NCBI RefSeq assembly: GCF_019264345.1
Contig: NZ_JAHVAO010000005.1
Coordinates: forward strand, 1 to 64,000
Origin: Marinobacter arenosus
GTDB taxonomy: Bacteria > Pseudomonadota > Gammaproteobacteria > Pseudomonadales > Oleiphilaceae
Reading direction: 5' to 3'
Length of the DNA: 64,000 bases
Both the position numbers and the translations under genes were made by a program. This document shows positions 58,816-64,000 of this stretch, one piece after another (positions within the stretch are counted from its first letter, which is position 1; each line of letters starts with the position of its first letter). Below the pieces are notes generated by a model that saw nothing but the letters and a program-made list of their open reading frames with translations, searched no databases and was not told the origin of the DNA.

Positions 58816-59808
58816 TTATTTAAACAGCAGGTTTCCGGAGAGCCCCTCTTTCTCGAGGATTTCACGCAGGCGTCGCAGCGCCTCGACCTGAATCTGGCGA
58901 ACCCGCTCTCGGGTAAGCCCGATCTCCTGACCGACCTCTTCCAGCGTGCTGACCGGATACCCTCTCAGTCCAAAGCGACGGGAAAGCACTTCCTGCTGCT
59001 TTTCACTGAGCTGGTCGATCCATTTTTCCAGGCACGAACACATGTTGTTGTCCTGGAGCAGGTCCGCCGGGTCAGAGGCGCCTTCATCCGCAACCGTGTC
59101 CAGCAGGGATTTCTCTCCGCCAGTGCCGATCGGGGTATCCATGGAGGCAACCCGTTCGTTCAGACCCAGCATGCGCTTTACATCGGCGACTGGCTTGTCG
59201 ACCATGCGCGCGATTTCTTCGGCGGAAGGTTCATGATCCAGCTTTTGCGTCAGCTCCCGAGCAGCGCGCAGGTAAAGGTTCAACTCCTTGACCACATGAA
59301 TCGGCAGCCGAATGGTCCGGGTCTGGTTCATGATCGCGCGTTCAATGGTCTGGCGAATCCACCAGGTGGCGTAGGTCGAGAAGCGGAAACCCCGTTCCGG
59401 ATCGAACTTTTCAACCGCCCGGATCAGCCCGAGGTTACCCTCTTCAATCAGATCCAGCAGGGTCAGTCCCCGATTGACATAACGCCGCGCTATCTTGACC
59501 ACGAGCCTGAGGTTGCTCTCGATCATCCGCTTCCGGCCGGAATCCTCGCCCTTACGCGCAAGGCGGGCGAAATACACCTCTTCCTCCGGCGTCAGGAGGG
59601 GGGAAAAACCGATTTCGTTGAGGTATAGCTGAGTGGCGTCCAGCTGCTTCTGGCTGGTGAAATAACGCCCTTGGGTAGGAATTTCTTCGTCAGCGGTATC
59701 CTCGTCCGCCGAAGCCTTGTCGACTTTCTCTTCTGCTAACAATTGATCCTCGGACTCATCCACGTCCACCGCACGATCAATGATGATATCTTCCTGCTCT
59801 GCTGACAT
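58816..59808 (-). CDS. rpoS: RNA polymerase sigma factor RpoS
   Basis: A 330-residue general stress and stationary-phase sigma factor. Region 1.2 begins [21 protein letters not shown]; region 2 is [21 protein letters not shown] and the -10 recognition helix [17 protein letters not shown]; region 4 with the helix-turn-helix is [18 protein letters not shown]. An acidic N-terminus (about 10-45) is typical. The leader between nlpD and rpoS is 203 bp and contains CGTCCG/CGGACG arms (59843-59848, 59865-59870) upstream of the ribosome site GAGAGGCGGGG. The main rpoS promoter is usually inside nlpD. Confidence 0.97.
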   Translation of the reverse strand: MSAEQEDIIIDRAVDVDESEDQLLAEEKVDKASADEDTADEEIPTQGRYFTSQKQLDATQLYLNEIGFSPLLTPEEEVYFARLARKGEDSGRKRMIESNLRLVVKIARRYVNRGLTLLDLIEEGNLGLIRAVEKFDPERGFRFSTYATWWIRQTIERAIMNQTRTIRLPIHVVKELNLYLRAARELTQKLDHEPSAEEIARMVDKPVADVKRMLGLNERVASMDTPIGTGGEKSLLDTVADEGASDPADLLQDNNMCSCLEKWIDQLSEKQQEVLSRRFGLRGYPVSTLEEVGQEIGLTRERVRQIQVEALRRLREILEKEGLSGNLLFK

Positions 59809-60011
59809 TTTCTTGCCCCGCCTCTCAATAATCCTGGGTGTTCGTCCGATACTTCTTATTATTGCGGACGTTCTTAATGCGACTACTTTTCTTCTTCAGG
59901 ACATCTGTTGGTTGGCCGGTCACAACTGCAACCGTTTTTTTATTCTTTGGAACGCGGTCTCTCTGTCAGTGCCGGTGGGTGGTGGGAAACAGAATCCTGT
60001 CTGCTTCTGCG

Positions 60012-60905
60012 CTAGCGTCTTGGAAGGTAGTGGGCGGGATCAACCGGATTGCCATTCTTTCGGATTTCAAAATGCAACATGGGTCGTTCAGCGCCACTGC
60101 TACCGAGCTCTGCGATCACCTGACCGGCTTTCACATCCTCCCCTTCCCGCACCAGAATCTTCCGGTTGTGTGCGTAAGCACTTAAATAGTGCTCATTATG
60201 GTTCACAATAATCAGGTTACCGTAACCAAGCAACCCATTGCCGGCGTATACAACATTACCGCTCGCGGCTGCCTTTACAGCATCACCGGCTTTTCCGGCA
60301 ATATCAATACCTTTGTTGACTCTTCCGGATGTTGAATATCCAGCAATTACGGTGCCAACGTGCGGCCAGCGCCAGTTCACCCGGGCGACCGTCTGGGTCT
60401 GCGACGCCAGTGGCGCTCCCTTTTCCGGGGCTCGGGTTACCGCCGGTTTCGGCGCCGTTCTTGGCGTTGGCGCCGGCGGCGCTGCCCGTGACGTACCGGA
60501 CGACGCCGCGGATTTCCTCGTCGCTACACGATTCTGCCGATTGGATGTGACAGTTCCGCGAAGATCGAGACGCAACACCTGCCCCGCTCTCAATGTCCAG
60601 GGCGCGTCTATGCCGTTGGCGCTGCCCAGTTCCCGGTAATCCCGACCGTAGCGCCAGGCGATGCTGTACAGGGTTTCTCCGGGCTGGACCACGTGCCGCC
60701 CCCAGTAAACCGGCGGATTGTAGAGATCATCCCGATACAACGCGGGGGTGTTACAGCCGCTGACAAGCGCTGCTACAAGCAGCATAGCAGCGATCCTGGG
60801 AACGCCGCTGCGGGGTTTTAGGGCACGAGGTGAAGCATGGGCACCGGAAGGGAACCGCGGGGAAGCCGGCGATGCGGCACTGAATAGCCCACGCAAGTAT
60901 CTCAC
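60012..60905 (-). CDS. nlpD: NlpD, amidase-activating lipoprotein (LysM and LytM domains)
   Basis: A 297-residue outer-membrane lipoprotein that activates the cell-separation amidase AmiC. The lipobox is LVSGC, with Cys at about 50, after an unusually long Arg/Pro/Ser-rich N-terminus. LysM at about 70-113 (HVVQPGETLYSIAWRYG). The LytM domain (about 180-295) is degenerate: NKGIDIAG lacks the first zinc histidine and the end is LHFEIRKNGNPVDP, fitting activator rather than hydrolase activity. The ATG at 60905 is chosen; a later start at MLLVAALV would leave too little before the lipobox. Confidence 0.92.
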   Translation of the reverse strand: MRYLRGLFSAASPASPRFPSGAHASPRALKPRSGVPRIAAMLLVAALVSGCNTPALYRDDLYNPPVYWGRHVVQPGETLYSIAWRYGRDYRELGSANGIDAPWTLRAGQVLRLDLRGTVTSNRQNRVATRKSAASSGTSRAAPPAPTPRTAPKPAVTRAPEKGAPLASQTQTVARVNWRWPHVGTVIAGYSTSGRVNKGIDIAGKAGDAVKAAASGNVVYAGNGLLGYGNLIIVNHNEHYLSAYAHNRKILVREGEDVKAGQVIAELGSSGAERPMLHFEIRKNGNPVDPAHYLPRR

Positions 60906-61107
60906 AAGAATAAAAACGACCCAGTTATGAAAAATCCGTATAACGCATACCGTGTGTCATACCAGTTTCTTAGGTTTTAGAAGTAACTTGCTAATATATT
61001 GCACAATTCCATAGTTAATCCAAGTTACCCCATTGCCACATCTGTTACCGGGAGAAACACCCTTTTCGCGCGATAGGTAACACTTCGTTCACGTGTGGTC
61101 GCAGCGC

Positions 61108-62082
61108 TCAGGAAATCCTGCCCTGCTGATGTCGAGTGCCTACCCATTCGACCAGCAAGACCAGCAGAAATCCAGCAAGCGCGATTAACACGGCAAGACC
61201 CAGCTTGGGATCCTGTCCGGTCAGATCCGCAAAGGTGAAAGGACCGATACTGCTTTCGTTCAGGGGGACCTGTTCACCGGCACTGTTGGTACGCCAGCTC
61301 AATGTCTGTTTCCAGGGCCAGACCTTGTTGAGCGCGCCCACCATGAACCCGGTGAGTAGCGCCAGGACAAGATCGTGAAAGTGATGGAAGGCCCAGGTAA
61401 TGACACGCGCGACTGACAGCAACCCCAGTAAACACCCAGCCATGAACAGCACCAGAATTCCGATGTCCGCAGATTTGATCGCTGCAAGCACCGGGGCATA
61501 CATGCCGATGATGACCAGAATGAAACTGCCCGATATACCCGGGAGGATCATGGCGCAGATGGCCAGTGCGCCCGCCCCGAAGAAGGCCAGCGCCGACGGG
61601 GCGAGTTGCCCCGCAGGCAGGGTGGTGATCCACCAGGCCACCACGATGCCAATAATCAGGGGCAGCACCAGGGAGAACCGGTAATGGCGGACCTGACGGC
61701 CGACATGCCAGACGGATGCGACAATCAGCCCGAAGAAAAAGCTCCAGATCAGGATGGGAAACTCGACGAGCGCGTAACTGATGGCCGAGGCCAGAGTGAG
61801 GATACTGGTCAGCACGCCGGCGAGCAGGCAAAGCAGGAAAGTGCCGTCACAGACCTGCCAGAAAACGTTGAAGCGCCCCCGGACCAACTCACCCATGATC
61901 GCACCCGGCATCGCATTGATGGCTTCCAGCAAGCGGAAATAGATGCCGGTGATAAAGGCAATCGTTCCGCCCGATACACCCGGCACGATGTCCGCAGCGC
62001 CCATGGCCATGCCCCGCAGGAAGACGGCAGCCGGACGATGTGTGCGATTCAGGTCAGGGGTGCGCGAGGCGTCATCGTTCAA
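61108..62082 (-). CDS. DUF368 membrane protein, probable polyprenyl-phosphate transporter (PopT type)
   Basis: A 324-residue membrane protein with about eight to ten helices. The family signature is GMAMGAADIVPGVSGGTIAFITGIYFRLLEAI, split here as its two conserved halves, and the second copy is LPGISGSFILVIIGMYAPVL. DUF368 proteins (PopT) have been shown in other bacteria to return undecaprenyl phosphate to the inner leaflet. A TTG at 62082 is the likely start, since it overlaps the pcm stop as TTGA and a G-rich ribosome site precedes it. It sits inside the truD-surE-pcm-nlpD-rpoS string. Confidence 0.88.
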   Translation of the reverse strand: MNDDASRTPDLNRTHRPAAVFLRGMAMGAADIVPGVSGGTIAFITGIYFRLLEAINAMPGAIMGELVRGRFNVFWQVCDGTFLLCLLAGVLTSILTLASAISYALVEFPILIWSFFFGLIVASVWHVGRQVRHYRFSLVLPLIIGIVVAWWITTLPAGQLAPSALAFFGAGALAICAMILPGISGSFILVIIGMYAPVLAAIKSADIGILVLFMAGCLLGLLSVARVITWAFHHFHDLVLALLTGFMVGALNKVWPWKQTLSWRTNSAGEQVPLNESSIGPFTFADLTGQDPKLGLAVLIALAGFLLVLLVEWVGTRHQQGRIS

Positions 62083-62735
62083 CGGACCACCCCACCCAGA
62101 AGCGGGACGAAGTGCACCGGTTCCAGTTCCTTATGGTCGAACCGGTCGCCCCGTCTCGTCACTTCCACCAGGATCTGGTTTTCCTCGCCGACTGGCGCAA
62201 TCAGGATACCGCCATCACATAACTGGGCCAGCAGTTCCTCCGGTATTTCCACTGGTGCGGCGGTCACGATAATGCCGTCGAAGGGGCCCCGGTCCGGCCA
62301 CCCCATACCACCATCAGCATGTTTCAGGAGCACGTTTCGCGCGTTGAGCTGGCGCAGACGATCACGGGCCCGGTCCTGCAACGGTTTGATCCGCTCAACA
62401 CTGTAAACCTCGTCAAACAGCCGGGAAAGGACCGCAGTCTGGTAACCCGACCCCGTTCCTAGCTCGAGCACGCGGGCGGGCGCATGAGCCAGCATCAGTT
62501 CCGTCATGCGGGCAACAATGTAGGGTTGGGACAGGGTCTGACCGTAGCCAATGGGCAGTGAGGTATCTTCGTAGGCCCGGTGAGACAGCGCCTCATCCAG
62601 GAAAATGTGTCGTGGTACATCACCAATAACGTCCAACACCCGGTCCGATTCAATGCCGGCTTCTCGCAGACGCTGGACCAGACGCATTCGGGTCCGACGG
62701 GAGGTCATGCCGATACCCTGGAGTTGCGCGCTCAT
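62079..62735 (-). CDS. pcm: Protein-L-isoaspartate O-methyltransferase
   Basis: A 218-residue repair methyltransferase for isomerised aspartyl residues. SAM loop VLELGTGSGYQTAVL; the substrate-binding pre-motif is LPIGYGQTLSQPYIVARM; the C-terminal LEPVHFVPLLGG. Starts at 62735 overlapping the surE stop as ATGA. It and surE are stationary-phase survival genes next to rpoS in most gammaproteobacteria. Confidence 0.95.
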   Translation of the reverse strand: MSAQLQGIGMTSRRTRMRLVQRLREAGIESDRVLDVIGDVPRHIFLDEALSHRAYEDTSLPIGYGQTLSQPYIVARMTELMLAHAPARVLELGTGSGYQTAVLSRLFDEVYSVERIKPLQDRARDRLRQLNARNVLLKHADGGMGWPDRGPFDGIIVTAAPVEIPEELLAQLCDGGILIAPVGEENQILVEVTRRGDRFDHKELEPVHFVPLLGGVVR

Positions 62736-63502
62736 GCCGTCGTCTCCCCGCCATCGCCAAGACCTTCGACCCAATCCCGAAGCGGCACCAGCGCCTTATG
62801 GCGAGTCATATCGATGTGGACCGGTGTGATCGAAACAAACCCTTCTCGAACGGCATGGAAGTCGGTACCGGGCCCGGCGTCGCCCCCTTCCCCGGCTGCA
62901 CCAATCCAATAGCGCTCCTTGCCCCGGGGACAGGTCATGGGAACGGCACCCTCGGCGCGCTCGCGATGCCCGAGGCGCGTAACCCGAAAGCCGTTCAACC
63001 GGTCCCAGGGCACATCCGGCACATTCACGTTGAGAATGGAACGGGGGCCAAGGACCAGTGGTCGCTGCGATTCAAGCAGGAGCCGGACCACGCGTGCCGC
63101 GGTTTCGTAATGGAAGTGACCATCGTTAACCAGCGATACCGCGATGGCGGGAAGCCCCAGGTGGCGCCCCTCCGTTGCCGCGGCAACCGTACCGGAATAA
63201 ATGATGTCGTCGCCGAGATTGGCGTGGGTGTTAATCCCCGATACCACCCGATCGAACGGCGCCTGGAACAGACCGTTGACCGCGAGGTGAACACAATCCG
63301 TAGGCGTCCCGTCAACGGAGCGAAAACCGTTGGGATGCTGCTCCACCGTTAATGGACGGTTCAGGGTCAGGGCGTTACTGGCCCCGCTATGGTCCCGATC
63401 CGGGGCGACGACTTCCAGGTCGCCCAGCCCCTGAAGCCCATCGTACAGGGCGATTAGCCCGGGTGAATGGACGCCGTCATCATTCGACAACAGAATACGC
63501 AC
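62732..63502 (-). CDS. surE: 5'/3'-nucleotidase SurE
   Basis: A 256-residue metal-dependent nucleotidase. The metal site is at the start, MRILLSNDDGVHSPG, followed by DRDHSGASNALTL, GTPTDCVHLAV, and NTHANLGDDIIYSGTVAAA. It begins 20 bp after truD on the same strand. Normal length for the family. Confidence 0.97.
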   Translation of the reverse strand: MRILLSNDDGVHSPGLIALYDGLQGLGDLEVVAPDRDHSGASNALTLNRPLTVEQHPNGFRSVDGTPTDCVHLAVNGLFQAPFDRVVSGINTHANLGDDIIYSGTVAAATEGRHLGLPAIAVSLVNDGHFHYETAARVVRLLLESQRPLVLGPRSILNVNVPDVPWDRLNGFRVTRLGHRERAEGAVPMTCPRGKERYWIGAAGEGGDAGPGTDFHAVREGFVSITPVHIDMTRHKALVPLRDWVEGLGDGGETTA

Positions 63503-63522
63503 TGTGTTCTCCGCTAGCCTTG

Positions 63523-64000
63523 TTACTTGTTATGGCGGCCGAGGCTCATGTCCTCAAGCTCGAAAATATCACTCAGAATCGTGGTGGCATACTGGCCCGG
63601 CGCCAGCGTGAACTCCACCGCCAGACAGCGCTCGTCCTGCCATTGCCATGCCAGTTCTGCCGGCCTGATCCGCAACGATCGGCGCTCAGGTTTCATCCGG
63701 GTCGTCGAGAACAATTGAACCAGATCCGGCGCCTGCTCGACGACGCTCCGCTCAAGTTGTTCCTGGCATCCAGTGGCCGTGGTGCCGCCATCGCCCCAGA
63801 GCGGACCGGTTGGCTCCAGCTCACCGGGAGCCAGTCCCGGTTCCCCATCCATCGGCCTGAGCCAGCTGCCATCGGCGACCCGATGGGCAAGAACTTCGTT
63901 GAACAACCACGAACGCGCTGCCGAAAAGTACAATACGTTTTTCGAGGCGTCTCTTCCAGCGCGGTTTTTACCTTTGCGCCCCCGGCCTGCAGACCGGCTG
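63523..64000 (-). CDS. truD: tRNA pseudouridine(13) synthase TruD, partial (C-terminal part)
   Basis: About 159 codons, open to the right edge. The preserved part has RKGKNRAGRDASKNVLYFSA, ARSWLFNEVLAHRVADGSW, RSLRIRPAELAWQWQDERCLAVEF and the ending FELEDMSLGRHNK. These match the C-terminal end of TruD, which modifies U13 of tRNA-Glu. The catalytic aspartate lies beyond the window. The order truD-surE-pcm is conserved. Confidence 0.9.
   Translation of the reverse strand, partial: SRSAGRGRKGKNRAGRDASKNVLYFSAARSWLFNEVLAHRVADGSWLRPMDGEPGLAPGELEPTGPLWGDGGTTATGCQEQLERSVVEQAPDLVQLFSTTRMKPERRSLRIRPAELAWQWQDERCLAVEFTLAPGQYATTILSDIFELEDMSLGRHNK

Noticed and set aside
60938..60944. GTATAAC core in the nlpD-DUF368 gap
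   Set aside because: A lone 7-bp match without paired arms or nearby integrase; expected by chance in an AT-rich gap of 202 bp.

Overview
The window reads as contiguous chromosome of a marine gammaproteobacterium, most likely a Marinobacter or close relative. The basis is a Na+-pump style oadGAB operon, an rsx/rnf operon joined to nth, the Pseudomonas-like order MCP-ampE-ampD-DUF1631-nadC, the order truD-surE-pcm-(DUF368)-nlpD-rpoS, and uniformly GC-rich coding DNA. The genus is an inference from gene content and order; no rRNA gene is present.

Left edge (1-1460): the end of a chromosomal integron. A SOS-type integron integrase (intI) reads rightward. Its promoter overlaps a LexA box. To its left lies a recombination-site region rich in GTATAAC/GTTATAC cores with attC-like symmetry, followed by a leftward cassette gene that runs off the window. 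Next come a YrhK-domain protein, phhB, a group II PLP decarboxylase, a cysteine synthase fused to a glutaredoxin, and a second SOS locus, the imuA-imuB-dnaE2 mutasome, with its own LexA box.

10.7-25.3 kb: a 108-bp inverted-repeat element ends the dnaE2 side. It is followed by the leftward oadGAB operon, dbpA, a DUF2058 protein, a small stress-like protein, a CHRD-domain protein, three tRNA genes (two identical tRNA-Arg and one tRNA-Ser), csrA, lysC, alaS, an RDD membrane protein and lptF-lptG. 25.5-32 kb: pepA-holC-valS, a ketopantoate reductase and a cobalamin adenosyltransferase, reading rightward.

32-49.6 kb: a chemoreceptor, ampDE, DUF1631, nadC, yqcC, an orphan ParA ATPase, hda, a PgsA-like CDP-alcohol phosphotransferase, DUF2066, purMN, a DUF3108 protein, a valine-pyruvate aminotransferase, a YjaG-family protein, dcd, a second copy of the inverted-repeat element, and apbC. 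49.7-58 kb: metG followed by rsxABCDGE and nth. 58-64 kb: a chalcone isomerase-like periplasmic protein, rpoS, nlpD, the DUF368 (PopT-type) transporter, pcm, surE and the 3' part of truD.

Most of the window is housekeeping DNA. The most unusual signal is the pair of intergenic elements at 10753-10860 and 48350-48443. They share an exactly 54-bp core (50 of 54 identical) placed at the exact centre of two unrelated long inverted repeats. In the transcript of the gene upstream of each copy, the core would fold into two hairpins with GGA in the loop, the signature of CsrA/RsmA binding sites, and csrA itself lies in the window. Other points of interest are the two SOS-controlled DNA-change systems within 5 kb, the integron end with its unusual core-site arrangement, the cysteine synthase-glutaredoxin fusion, helically phased repeats between the DUF1631 gene and nadC, and an inverted repeat at the start of the DUF3108 gene.
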